Assembly (NCBI GenBank): GCA_964020975.1
Contig: OZ026629.1
Location: 53,588,231-53,652,230 of the forward strand
Length of the DNA: 64,000 bases
Source of the DNA: Hermodice carunculata
Lineage: Eukaryota > Annelida > Polychaeta > Eunicida > Amphinomidae
Reading direction: 5' to 3'
Shown here: in pieces, positions 49,357-61,438 of the stretch
Numbering within the stretch: the first letter of the stretch is position 1
How the letters are laid out: every line of letters starts with the position of its first letter
Translations under genes and position numbers: made by a program
The notes under the pieces: model-generated
What the model saw: the letters and a program-made list of their open reading frames with translations, nothing else
Told to the model about the DNA's origin: nothing
Database searches by the model: none

Positions 49357-51764
49357 CCACCATGGTGGGTAGCATATATGTTGTTACCAGTTTGACAGTG
49401 TTTGACTGTAACAATAACAGATATGTTATTCTCAGTATCTGCACATGGCAAAGACAATTGTGGTGCATGACAACAATGGGACCAAACAGCTGTGTACTGT
49501 GTTTGCAGTTATCACAGTTTTTATAGGTGTGTATATATAAGAGGTGCAAGTTATCTCTTTCAGGGAGAAGGTGATCTGTACAGTACACATTGGAATTGGA
49601 GATCCAGTCTGAGATTGGACACAGTCAAATTGTGGGGTTGGAATGTATGATATTTTTTTTGGACTGTAAGTTACTATTTTCTACATAGCTGGACATACAA
49701 GGGACTTACAAATGATGTGGCTTACATGTCCATCATGAACTGTGCGACTTATTATTAGCAAGCAAAAGTAGAATGCATTACCATTCAAGCAAACCATAGT
49801 GATAAAATTTTTCTTGTTTGCAACAAAATTAAATGTTCAAAAACATATATTTCAAATGTAGTTGTTCACCTGCTTGGATGTCACTCATCTCTGCAATAAG
49901 TGTGCTTCAGAACATGTGTTTACCACTGTCCTGGCTCATGCTTGTCTTGAAAGTACCTTCTGGGCAGATTTGGACTGTCATTCACAGAATTGAATGAAAA
50001 GTCCTTGTGGCATAATTTTATGAGATAATCAGGTGAGCATTTATGCACTTTTTTGTGTGGTAACATTTGTTTGTCTGATTGTAAACAAGTGGAAACAAAA
50101 CAGCTGACTGCAGAAACAAAATGGTGCCAGGGCTAGTTTTAAGGGCGTGACAAGTGTTGATGAGAGTAGACCTACGATGTGGCAAAATGCTGGGCCTGGT
50201 TTTGTTGTTTCCTGGGCTCATCAGACTTGGCTGAGTTCTGTGCTCCTCCACAGTAAAAATAAATAGTTATGGTTAGTGTTTGAAGAGTTGGTCTCTGTTC
50301 TGGCTCGCAACACAACCTTGTGATTCAACAGAAACTGAAAGATGCGTTAGATCTGATATGAATGTCAACCTTTTACAGGTCAGGATAACGTTGCAATATG
50401 TGTAGACTACCTGACTATATTGTGGTGCAACTGTTAGGAGGTCAGTCATTTATTGGCTTCCAGTCAACTGGACAGTAGGGCTGAATTAAATCAGAATGCC
50501 AGTTATGACACATATGTGTCATGCTTGTTTGATTGACTGGCCATGTTTACTAGATAGGGCCAAAAAAGCATGTTTTGCTGTGTAATCTTTGCTAGCATTG
50601 CATTATTAATTAGCCAAATAGCTGGTGGCTAAAAAGGTATGATTGGCAAACAAAATTTTGCAAGCTTCAGCCAATTGGCTAAGGATATTTCTTACTTTAT
50701 TCAAATTTTGATACATATCTAGATTTATTGAGTGTAATTTCAAAGTGTAAATTTCACCCATGGTTTTGGCTAATATAATCTGCATTTGGCTGGAGAGGTT
50801 TATGTTACTGCAGTCAAACTGGCTACAGTTGTAAAATGCTTAGTGCCAGGCCAGCCATGGGAGAGGAAACTATTTTCACTTAAATACCAACCATGTTTGG
50901 ATCATAAACCCAATGTGCCTGTGACCTATTATTTTTGGCAGTATATTGCTATCTAAATGGTTAGCTGCAGTAAGTTTGCAGCATTGTCAATGATCTGCAA
51001 GGCATGGTTGTCCCAAGATGAAGAGACCAGAACGAAACAAGACTGGATATAATTTATGAAGCCGTCCATCTAATGATTTGATGAGTGGTTAAAGGCAGTG
51101 AAAATATCTGATCCAGGCTCCTTTTTTTTTTTTTTTTTTTTGTTTTTACCTCATATTGTATGGCATGAGATGTCTTGGGGTTGATATATTTACTTTTTAG
51201 AATGGACCCGAAACTTTGTCTGGGTGATATCAGCACCACAGTGGTTGTGATTGCTTCAGTCAAGGCTACTGTTTTTCTCTATTGATAATTGTAGTTTTAG
51301 AAATGCCTTGGGCATAATACCTGCTCAGAATGAGGTCAGTGGGACCTACATGACCTTCAAAAGTAATTACGGTACACAAACAGGCAAATAAAGTGATACT
51401 GTATGGTCACTTGGATTGGTTTATATTATCATGAGAGCAAAAGCTGGGTATTACATGATGCGGTTGTATGCACAAAATAATATAACAGACTTCTGCTCTG
51501 AAGCAGCTATACATGTACTTTTGTACATCTATGTTACATGAGGACTTGGCATTAAAAGTCAGTTTATATCATTTCAAGATACTAAGGCATTTCAGTTTTG
51601 CAGCATGGTATTTCTGTTTGTGCCAAGACTGGGTTAGGAAGGTTCAGTTCTTGTATTAATGGTACATGTATTACTCAAGTACTGGGTCATGTCATAGGTG
51701 GTGGTGGTCTGTTAAACAGGCAATTGTAGTTAGAACAAACTTAACAAGACATTATAATCTCAAG
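49357..51764. other. Non-coding DNA, nothing firm
   Basis: A T22 tract lies near 51121. AGCCAATTGGCTAA-type words near 50600-50830 may be a decayed repeat. No gene supported. Confidence 0.45.
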
Positions 51765-51831
51765 ATGTTTAATGATAGTAATGACAATAGATCTGCACCA
51801 AATGGAAATGTGGTGGGAAGTTCAAATTCAG
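51765..51831 (+). CDS. Weak candidate alternative first coding exon
   Basis: An ATG with A at -3 opens 22 codons beginning MFNDSNDNRSAPNGNVVGSS and meets a strong donor TCAG|GTGAGT at 51831/51832, in phase 1. The exon at 58012 also ends in phase 1, so both could splice to the same downstream exon. The peptide is polar, Asn/Ser-rich and unrecognised. The frame is also open upstream, so there is no upstream stop to fix the start. Frames this short occur often by chance. Confidence 0.22.
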
Positions 51832-53522
51832 GTGAGTTAGTCACATAAAGTGAATGGCAGTTAAAGAAGATACAAGTTGACAAGCAGCAGTGGCTCCCCC
51901 TGTGATAGGGCTACTCTTTGTGTCCTGTGCAGTTGATGAGAGATTACTTGTATTAAAGAGACCCAGTCCTGAGCAGCTTCCTGTGAAAAGTTACTGGCTA
52001 TGAGCAACAGTTTGTTCTGTGGCCATATATTTCAGTTGAAAGACAGGACCTGCACAGCATTCCTTGAAGCTAGCACTACAGAATTAACACGCAAAGTCTT
52101 AGTCAAATGCCAATTTAAAGTGAACATAAGGCCTGTACTCAATGATCTACTGTGGAGATAATTTAAATGGAAGTCCAGCATTGCACATTTTGTTGAGAAC
52201 CAGAGTAATTTGGCCATCAGATGCACAAGGTTTGTGGACTGGTGCTTGAAGCATGCATTATATTCATACGCAATGTATCATGGGTCGTGGTTGGTGACAC
52301 CAGTTAATGTTGCTTTCCTGCTATCGCACCTAATATTAAGAAGGCAATAAAACAAAGTTCTGCCGAAAATTTTCATTACATTTGAATGAAAAAAAATTCT
52401 TCAGGCCCATATTTTATTAAATAGTTCATGTTTTTAAGATAAATATGCCATAAAATTTATGATCACCCCCTGAATGGGGTTAGGTTAAGGAAGAAATGTA
52501 TAGGCTTTTTAATTCTGCAGTGCACCCTTGATCTACTGCATTTGTTCGGGAAGCTTTCCCAGCCACATTACTTATAGGTAGGCCTACCACAGAACAGGCC
52601 AATAGAATGGGTCGACCAGAAACAAGTACTCAGTGTATGCCTTTGTTTGCTTGATGTAATGTACAGGAATCATCCTGTCATATCAGTCTCAGCTCTGCTT
52701 CCCAAAGCAAAAGAACCAATGGTGTTTGTCTAGATTTTGTTCATGGTGTTTGCATGAGATGTCCATCAGATGGGAAGTATTTTCACATTCGAGACAAATT
52801 ATGAAAGAAAAAGAGACTCGCATATTTTAGACCAGCCTGGCATAGAATGAGATGTCTTCATGTTCAAGAGCATGAGCTCTGCCATATATCATGGAAAGCT
52901 GAAAGTTATTATAGGTAATCATTTAAACCTGTGCTGGTAAGCCAAGTATAAGGTATCATCAAAAGTTCTAGTGGCCTCAGCCCTATACATGGCAGATGGA
53001 CATCTGGTTACATGTAGAAGATAATCTAATCGCCATCAGGTGTTCTTGATATCTGTTGAAAAACATCCACTGGCCTGTGTTTTCTTGGTGGATTAGTGAC
53101 AAGGTTGACAAGGCTTACTGAGTGTCAACTTGCACTTTATGGGGGAAGGCAAGTATGCACGAGACAGGCATTTTTAAATTTTGGCTAATGCTCCTGGTTT
53201 ACCTGTAATGACATGAACAGAAACACCCGGTGGGCCAACTGCATGATCTGTTAGGTTCTGATCAGCTGTGTCAGTCTTAAGCGTCAGTGAACACTTTACA
53301 GCAGCAGATAGAGGAACTGCTCAGATTTCCTACTATGGTAAGCAGTGTCTGTACTGAATAGGATTTTCCTAATTTTGTAGGATTAGGCTAAAGAGTAGCA
53401 TTTAGTAGGATTTTTAATCAAAAAGGCAAAAAAAACCCCCAAAACGGCTCAATTTAGTAGGATAATGGCATAAAAATCAATAAATTTTCCTGAATGTGTG
53501 CTAAATTAAGCTTTTTAAAATG

Positions 53523-53760
53523 AACACTGGGTTAGGTAAGCACCACTCTCTGTACTAACACTGGGCAAGGTAAGCACCACTCTCTGTACTAGCACTGGGT
53601 AAGGTAAGCACCACTCTCTGTACTAACACTGGGCAAGGTAAGCACCACTCTCTGTACTAACACTGGGTAAGGTAAGCACCACCCTCTGTACTAACACTGG
53701 GCAAGGTAAGCACCACTCTCTGTACTAACACTGGGCAAGGTAAGCACCACTCTCTGCACT
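53523..53760 (+). repeat. 34-bp minisatellite, 7 units
   Basis: The unit reads AACACTGGGCAAGGTAAGCA then CCACTCTCTGTACT. All seven units keep exactly 34 bp and differ by only a few substitutions, so expansion is recent. Each unit carries GGTAAGC, a good 5' splice-site word, on the + strand. Confidence 0.95.
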
Positions 53761-53789
53761 TGTAGTTGTCTCAGTTATACCACGGCTAC

Positions 53790-54238
53790 ATTTCTATTTT
53801 TGATGCCTGCCCGGGTTTTATGTTTTGGGGTTGTCTGTCTGTCCATATGTCCCTACCAACCTTTGCTATCTTCGAAAGGCCTAAAGAGTTTTTTTGTCAA
53901 ATTTGTTGCAGAGGTGCATTATTGGACAAATAGTAGCCTGATTAGATTTTCAGGTCACTGTTATCTATGTTACAGACCTACTTTGTTTGAACTTTCTTTA
54001 CCATCATTAATAACTTCTGAGTGCACAGATAGATTTTTATCAAATTTAGTACAGAGATATATTATCAGACAAAGCTTAGATGGTTAGATTTTCAGGTCTT
54101 TTACTTCAGTTTAACATATTTATGGGTCACTTTGCAGCGAAGATGAATTTGTCATATTTGGTAGGCAATCAATTTATAGCTAAGTGGCCAGGGGAGGTAT
54201 GCCAGTGATTGTTTGCAATCATAGCTCTCTAGTTGCAC
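53790..54238 (+). repeat. Interspersed repeat of the TGTCTGTCTGTCC type
   Basis: GATGCCTGCCCGGGTTTTAT followed by GTCTGTCTGTCC, two ATCAAATTTAGTACAGAG-like modules, and an end TTTGCAATCATAGCTCTCTAG resemble the dispersed repeats of marine invertebrate genomes. The internal duplication (GATTAGATTTTCAGGTC and GGTTAGATTTTCAGGTC) is about 145 bp apart. Class unknown. Confidence 0.45.
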
Positions 54239-57200
54239 AATATATTAGTACCCAACCCATACCATTATTTAACGTCAGGGTATGTTACCAAGTTTAGTCA
54301 TAATTGAGTGATTATTTCAGTCTCAGAAGCCTGGGAAGTGCAACGCTTCAGGTAAAGAAGCTGTTTAATTGAAAGCGGTCAAGTATAGTGCCCATAAAAT
54401 ACACTAGACAGGGTCAAATACTGTGACAGAGCTGCATGTACCATTATTGAATGAACTTGATTTATCTTCATATTTGATGGAAGTTGTACAATTGAGAGGA
54501 ACTCAAGTTTTCACAGGATATTAAGCATGTATTGGCTGTTTATATATATATGAAACAATAACATGTCGTGTTTTGAGTTCATCTGTATATATTTGTAAAG
54601 CTGTCATTAACTGTTATCAGTGGGCTTTAAAACAGGTCAAATGGTGTTAGCAGTTGCCATAGATGTTTGTTTTGAGCAGTCACATGACTGAAAAAATGCT
54701 TGAGGTGCCAGTATTAAATATTTGTTGCTAAATGCAATAAGTATTTAGCTGACTTGAGTGGGCTATTGTGTAATAATGGGAAAGTTATCCTACCTCTTCA
54801 AAGATTGGAATATGACATGGTGTTAGAGTGAAACTTGTTCATGCAGGCCCAGGATGACTGCGATTAGCCAACCATGACCCTCCCCATTGTGTACCTATCT
54901 CATTGAGTACATTATTATGCAAGAACACTTGAACTTGGTCAGGTGAAACGGTAAATGCATAATGTTCTATCTATTACATTTTTGTACACTTTTTAGAGGC
55001 AGCAGATTACATGTGGATCTTGTCTTTGAATGTTTATCTGCCTGAGGGGGGAATTTGTGGGGTTTTGACTTGTGTCAGATGTGGAGCCAAGGGGTTTCGA
55101 CCCACACACAGAGGTCTGCCAGACTCAGCCATGTTTGTATGCAGCAGCTTTAACTTTTTTCGCCCAGAAATGCCTTAACAGGGTCTTTCACGCATAAAGT
55201 TCTGTCATCATGGTAAGATCCCCACAGAAAACAGGAGAGTGTTTGTACATCATTTTGACCAGTTAATTCTTGTGTGTGCCTGCGCCCCCCCCCCCCCCCC
55301 CCTTTAGATATTTGTGACATCAGTGAGAGTACTGTGATTCTGTCAGGTTGGTCTGAGTAGTACAACAGGTGTGGCAATGTGCTGTCAAGCACTGTGCAGG
55401 CCTGGGGAAAAAAAAAAACACTCTTTTTCTGACATGCCACTCTGGGTTCTTGATTGTATGGTTTGGTGGAGTGAGCTGTTCAATACCATTGTGACATTGT
55501 TCACAGCTGCACCTTCCAGTGCCACCTGGAGAGCAGTTTGAACTAACAGTTGTGATTGGAAGTAAAAAAAATGTATGGAACTAGCTAGTTTACTGTCACT
55601 AATATCTGCAGACAATGTGTTGATGATGCAGGTGTGTGGGGGAAAATGTGCAAATTAATCACAGCTCAGTTCAGTACTTGTCTCATGATATTGTTGGGCA
55701 ACTACAGCAGTTATATACATATGAAAGTTATTGACTGTGGGCTTTCTCTATAAGACAAGGCTTGACTCACATCAGACTTAGCCTTTTCCCATTCAGAATA
55801 AGACTGAGTCCTTGGCTTGTGTTAGGCACAATGTGCCGAACCAGCAGCAAGGAAAGCTATTGACCTGGGATGGCCCTCATCATAGATGTTATCTACAATT
55901 CCTGGCAAAAAGTGTTCTCTGTTTCCATGAAATTTGATTATAGATATGGAAGCAAACAACAGTTTTCCTGTGGATGCTTTGTGGCAGTTTGAGTGGGAAG
56001 GGATTACTTGACTGGAGCCAAACTTGTCACTGCAAATGGTGCATGAGGCTGGGAGCTGTGTAAGGTAAATTGAACATGTAAAAGGCTAGCCAGGTAAGGG
56101 ATTAATTGGCACCTTAGGGGTGAGGTTGGGATGAGTCCAGTTACAGAGACTTGGTGATGTACATCGGCATGGCGTACATCTACTTGCAGGGCTTCCCCTG
56201 GAAATTTTAATTTTGTAGCCAAATTTGTGTGCATAATACAATGTTTGGGACACTCCTATTTGTTAACCATTAGCCAATTGTAAAAAATTACAGCCAAAGA
56301 GGTATTTTCATTGCATTTTGCTACATTGGCGAGTGACATGGGAAGGCCTGTACTTGTTAACTGGCCAGTCAGAGACTGTCATATTAGTGGCATATGTATC
56401 AGAGAGGACGTAGATATGCAGATCCATGATGATGCCCTTCCTAGGCGCTTTTTTGTGTGGACAGTTTTACAGTTTGTTCATAGAATGCCCCAAAAATTGC
56501 AAAAGTTGTATATGTACTTTCAGTCCTCCTTACTTGCTTCCTGAGATTCTTTCCATCTAAAGTTTGCCCACAATTTAACTCAAGTACTGTTACAGCTAAA
56601 AATCCAAAAGTCTGCATGGAGGATAGCTCATGGCTGCGCGAAACATAGAATACATTGTAACTCCTATTGCTACTGAACAAATGTTTTAATATTTTATACT
56701 CTCCTAATTTTTCAAGGCATGCAGACAGATTTGCTATCAAACAAATCACATGTTTCTAGTTTGTAGTTTGGATGAAGATCGGTGGTTAAAATGGCAGACA
56801 TTGGATGCATACATGCTGTACACAGGCCTCAGGCTACACACGAAATAAAACACATCACTTGGCTTTTTGGTCACCATATGAGACACAGACAGAAGGGTCA
56901 CCACTAGACCATGCATGCCCTTCATTTGATGCCTACCCTCTTGACCTGTGTATGTATCTGCTTGCTAACTCTTTCATGCCATTGGAGGAGACCCTTGTGT
57001 TATTTCATGCATCTGTCGTGGTTGTCTCATACATGTACATGTGTACCTTCTGAACCAGATCCTGGCACCAGACCAGTGCCAAAAGGTGTTGGCAATACAA
57101 TGTCGGAAAACCTGCTGCTTGGAAAGTAGTCAGCTGGGAGGGAAATGGAACAAGACATAGAGCAAAACACTGTTTTTCACTGCAACCTAAGGCATTGCCT

Positions 57201-58011
57201 GGACTACAGAATATAAAACCTTGAAAAACAAAAACAAAAACAAAAAGTGAAAAGAAAAAAAAGAAAAAGAAAAACAGGAACTAGAGGTCTGGTTGTTGTC
57301 TAACAGATTGACAAAATGATCATTCAACTTTTTTTTCTGTTTAACTTGTAAAGATACAGCAAAAAGAGTTGAGTACAATCAAACCTCTGTGTCATTATAT
57401 ATCGCCTCCTGGTAAACCCAAGGCTTAAGAAGTTGAAGGCATGTTTCATTGGTAATCATTTATTGTACATGTTAAGACAGCTTGACCCATCTTGCAGGCA
57501 GTAGAGGGTGTCAGGCACAATTTGTGGCAGTAGGAGGTCTGAGGGTGAGCTACCAGACAGTGGGCACAGAAATGCCATAACATCCTGTTCTGAGTACTGC
57601 CATGTTCAGATGATTTAACCACAAAATTGTTTGGAATCCTCATGGTCCGTGTGTACCATGGACACACGGTAATACTTTGATAAAAATAGGCAGACAGATG
57701 ACACAAATGGCACTGAACTTAGGTTACAGCATTAAAAATGAAAAGTAAGAGGGGTTCTTATGAGGGCAGGGGCCATTACTTGATACAACATGGTAGTGAT
57801 AGTCAGGTTGCTGCTCATCCTCCCACATGTTCAACTGGTGTCAGCATTGACAGCAGTCTGCCTGCGCGGTGGCACCTGACCTCACCATGGCTAAATTGAG
57901 TAACACAAGTTTTGGGTATATGTTTCCAGGCATGAGACACGTTGCTATATACAGCCAGCCGTAGTGTAGGCCCAGCCAAGCAGTGGCCCATCCCCCTCCA
58001 GAACAAACAAG
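54239..58011. other. Upstream region of the 58-kb exon
   Basis: No exon supported. Contains a C18 run (about 55285-55302), a piggyBac-like scrap (about 55775-55905, with GGCACAATGTGCCGAACC), a possible hAT scrap (about 56187-56300) and an A-rich tract (57220-57275). The last 200 bp are somewhat richer in GC and CpG and may form a TATA-less promoter. Confidence 0.45.
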
Positions 58012-58084
58012 ATGGCTGCCACAGCTACCACTAAGACGCCACCCATGTACCATCGCAACATACCGCTGGGACCTTTCAGGGAAG
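58012..58084 (+). CDS. Likely first coding exon of an unrecognised gene
   Basis: The ATG sits in AACAAGATGGCT, a good Kozak context (A at -3, G at +4). An in-frame TAG lies 15 codons upstream (57967-57969), which fixes the start. Twenty-four codons follow, MAATATTKTPPMYHRNIPLG and then PFRE, before a consensus donor GAAG|GTAAGT at 58084/58085, phase 1. Reading on would stop four codons later, so splicing is required. The local sequence is richer in GC and CpG than its surroundings, as at a promoter-proximal exon. The N-terminus has no signal peptide; Ala/Thr then PPMYHRNIPLG suggests an intracellular protein. I do not recognise the family. The next exon was not found in the remaining 6 kb. 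Confidence 0.5.
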
Positions 58085-58680
58085 GTAAGTCTTAATCCTT
58101 ATTAAATTTTGGAAGAAATACCTAAGATTAAGGTCAAGTAAAACTTAGTTCCAAAAGTGTCTGGGTTTCCCCATGGAATGGACTCAGTTTTTCCTGTTGC
58201 CATTTTAAGCAAGGTGGGTTGCTATTAAGCTGCAGAGTCAGATGTCATGTTTACTGAGGTAGTCAGACAGTGAGAGGTGTTTATATTTGAACTAGAAAAA
58301 GGACCCTTTAACTATGATTTATTCTTTTGAGGATAAATTGCTACCATTAAAGCTTGTTATATGTGCGTGTAATGAATTAAATTTTCTGTAATATCTGACA
58401 TGACTTTCCAAAAAAAAAACTTGTTAAGTATTTAGATATTTTGCTATTGAAAGTGCATGATGTACTTTTAATGGCCGTGGCCTCTGGGTCCTTAAAACAA
58501 AGCTGCCCCCCATAAACATAATTGCCAAGTTCAACACACACCATGACAAACACATTTAGTTTTCTTTTGATAGGTAAAACCTCTTTGTGTGAGTGTGACA
58601 ATACATACTTGATGTGTAACTGTATGCAATTGCATTCCACAAGTCTCGGACTTGGGCATGTTTTTTCACAAAGAACAGTA
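58085..58680 (+). other. Start of the probable intron after the 58-kb exon
   Basis: Begins GTAAGT. Plain T-rich sequence with no element until the MITE at 58681. Confidence 0.45.
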
Positions 58681-58828
58681 CAGTGGTTCCTGTCTCGAGA
58701 GACCACCTCTTCAAAATATTTTCCCTAGTATTTTTTATGATATTTAGACCTCTGATAGGAGACCACCTGTCTTGAGAAACCACAATTTGGTGATCCCGAA
58801 GGGTGATACTTAAAGGGAGGTTTTACTT
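58681..58828 (+). mobile_element. pogo/Tigger-like MITE, cluster member 1
   Basis: TA on both sides. Starts CAGTGGTTCCTGTCTCGAGA with GACCACC words and ends GAGGTTTTAC. 148 bp, non-coding. Confidence 0.75.
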
Positions 58829-58882
58829 TACCACTAAGTTGGAGTGATCTGAAATACATCCGGTCTCTAAATAGAAATACAA

Positions 58883-59046
58883 CAGTAGTCCTTCATTTGC
58901 AAGAGCACCGTCCTTTTAAAGACCATATCTTTCAGGTCTCCAGTGCTATCATTTCTATTTTATTTGACCTCTGTTAAGAGACCACCTGCTTTAGTTGATT
59001 ACTTTTAGAGCCAGCTTAGTGGTGGTCTCTTGAAGAGTGACAACTG
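58883..59046 (+). mobile_element. pogo/Tigger-like MITE, cluster member 2
   Basis: Starts CAGTAGTCCTTCATTTGCAA, has AAGAGACCACCTGCTTTAGT and GTGGTCTCTTGAAGAG, ends near ACAACTG. The right end is degenerate. Confidence 0.6.
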
Positions 59047-59216
59047 CATAGTGGTCACTCCCTTGAGAGACCGAGTGATCACTTGCCTGGAAAGATTGCC
59101 TTGTCATGTTATTGATATCTCCCATGAAATTGAGATCAGGATTAGTTTCTGCAGTTTTGATCAGAGGCAGCACTGGGCCACTAAATGGGATGTTACCTTG
59201 CACAAGCTGTGAACTA

Positions 59217-59391
59217 CATTGGTCCCTGTCATGAGAGACCACTCCACAATGAGAGACCACCTGCCTTGAAAGTTTCTTCAAGGTCCTTTACATGATACTT
59301 TTCATGGTAATAAACCTCCTGTGAGAGACCACCTAGCTGTAGAAGCCGCAATTTGATCCTTTAGGATGGTCTTTGAAGACAGATGTCACTC
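59217..59391 (+). mobile_element. pogo/Tigger-like MITE, cluster member 3
   Basis: TA on both sides (59215-59216 and 59392-59393). Carries CATTGGTCCCTGTCATGAGA, two GAGAGACCACCT words and GGATGGTCTTTGAAGACAG. 175 bp, non-coding. Confidence 0.7.
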
Positions 59392-60971
59392 TACCACCTC
59401 CAGCTTGGAAGCAGTCACACAGTTGAAGTAAAATGTCCTGAATGGCTAATGCATGCAGCTTCAGGAATGCACATGAGGCAAATGAACTTTTGTTGTGATG
59501 AGCTATGAGACAGGTAAATAACAGCAGCAAAAGTGCAGTGTTTCTGTGGTCAGGTGGAGTGAAAGGTAACTCCACCAGCTGTTGGCGCAAGTGCTGTCAT
59601 GTTTAACCTATTCCATCCCACTGCACATTTGTCTTGCTGAAATTCAAGGGGAAATTAGCCCACTGTATAACTTATTGGAAAAGAATAAAGTCAGTGTTAC
59701 TGGTTTCTGTCCTGTTTGAGGGAGACAGTGTGGGCAGATTGTGTAAATTATTTTTGGCAGGTCATGCAGATTGGACCAAGATCATGAGATAATTTTGGAG
59801 ACTCCCTGGGGAGAAAATATGATAAGTTCAATGCTGAAGCATGATGGGCTTCAGTAATATCAGCACTGCATGGTAAATATTTCAGGTTCCAGGCTCTACC
59901 TGGGACCTTGTAGTATGCTCCTGGGAGATCATCAGAAGTCTGGCCCTGGTGAGGTCTACTGTGCCAAGCCATGCTGTGAATGTGGCCAAAATCATTTGGA
60001 TTCAGATAATTTTGTTTTGCTGGGCTAAAACAGTGCCAGTTACTTTGCTCTGCCGGACGTTAAAATTTGCACTACCCATAGAGTGATAAGCTGAAGAATT
60101 CATTTGTTTGATATTACACACCAGTTGTGACAAATTAGAGTTTATACCAGATGCAGGAGGGTGGTACCATGTTGGTGATTGTTGACACTTGGGACTCTCT
60201 GCACAGCAGAGTGTGAGGTTATATGCAGGGAATACAGTGTAGATCCTAGTGGGACACTGTAAACACCACTGACCATGTACTCTCCTTGTATATGTCACCC
60301 ATGAATGTCAGAGGTATACCTGGTAGGCTCATTAGAATGCTTGAGATGTTTGTACCCAATTTGTATCTCATGAAGATTAACCTGTTTAAACAGCAAAATT
60401 AACAAAGAAAATTAAAATGATGATGGTACTGAAGTATTTTGGTAGGTTGCTAAAGCATTCTGTGCACTTCCAGTGTCTGCAGTGTGTGACTCAATGGGGG
60501 AAATGGAGGTGTATTTTGTGTTGTAACGTGGGAAGTGTGGCTTTTCCCCAGAATGTGTGCAACATTTACTCATCCACTGCAGCATCGTATTGCATCGGAA
60601 ATGATTTAGAAATGCCTGGTATTCAGGTCAGTGTGAAAAAAATACTCATTTTTGCTGGGCCAGCTTGTTTGAGTGAAGTTGTGTTTAAAAATAATGACAG
60701 TAGATGACAGGCAGGTCATGATGGGTAAGGGCTTCCAGAGGGGAGTATTAGACACACTGTTACCTGCTTGGCAAGCATCCAGTAGACTCCCAGCTGAAAC
60801 AATCAACAAATTAGTTCTGTACCACTGCAACCAGTTCAGTTTCAACCCAAACTCACAGGCAAATTGAAGCGACCACTTGCCACAGTACACTGGTAATTTT
60901 TGTACTGAGGAAAGTTGTATATTGAAGATTAATATGTATATGGAGACACATTTACATACTATATATATATG
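59392..60971. other. Intron-like DNA, nothing firm
   Basis: An open segment 60549-60623 lies between CCCCAG and CAG|GTCAGT, but its phase does not fit the exon at 58012 (a stop appears). No other exon supported. Confidence 0.45.
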
Positions 60972-61149
60972 CAGTAAAACCTCTCTAACTGAACACCTCC
61001 GTATACCGAACACCTCTCTATACTGAACACCATTTCTCGGTCCCGAACATATACTTTCAATGTTAGCAAATCTCCCTATGCTGAACACCTCCCTAGAACA
61101 AACACTTTTTTCTGGTCCTAAGGGTGTTCGGTATAGGGAGGTTTTACTG
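60972..61149 (+). mobile_element. pogo/Tigger-like MITE (GAACACC family), second copy
   Basis: Ends CAGTAAAACCTCTCTAACTG and GAGGTTTTACTG are inverted repeats. The interior repeats CCGAACACCT/GGTGTTCGGTAT as in the copy at 21999. 178 bp. TA follows on the right; the left flank is TG inside an AT tract. Confidence 0.78.
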
Positions 61150-61153
61150 TATA

Positions 61154-61347
61154 CTGTAGTTCTAGAAATTTTCGTGCGTGTTTAATTTCGCGCAAACTCA
61201 TTTTTTCTGAAATTACAAAATTTTCGTGCATTTTAGTTTCACGCAATCCAATGCCAAACAATGTAGTGAAATACAATGCAACTTATTTTCACGCTTTAGG
61301 TGGTAGCGCGAAAAGCGCAAAATGAAATCGAGCGCGAAAATTTCTAG

Positions 61348-61355
<8 letters not shown>
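61154..61355 (+). mobile_element. CpG-rich MITE with 21-bp+ perfect TIRs and TA duplication
   Basis: The left end CTGTAGTTCTAGAAATTTTC and its exact inverse at the right end are flanked by TA (61152-61153 and 61356-61357). 202 bp. The interior is rich in CGCG and GCGAAA words, so the copy has lost few CpGs and is probably young. It starts 4 bp after the preceding MITE. The class is probably Tc1/mariner-like. Confidence 0.85.
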
Positions 61356-61414
<59 letters not shown>

Positions 61415-61438
61415 ATATATACATACATACACACATAC
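61356..61438 (+). repeat. (TA)n microsatellite with TATG/CATA tail
   Basis: A pure TA run to about 61401, then GTATATATGTATATATATAC and CATACATACACACATACA. It directly abuts the TA duplication of the MITE. Confidence 0.92.

Noticed and set aside
53302-53337. 36-bp segment between TTTACAG and ATG|GTAAGC
   Set aside because: Micro-exon size, open in more than one frame, no independent support.
60549-60623. 75-bp open segment between CCCCAG and CAG|GTCAGT, considered as exon 2 of the 58-kb gene
   Set aside because: Joining in phase 1 meets a stop, so it cannot follow the 58012 exon in frame.
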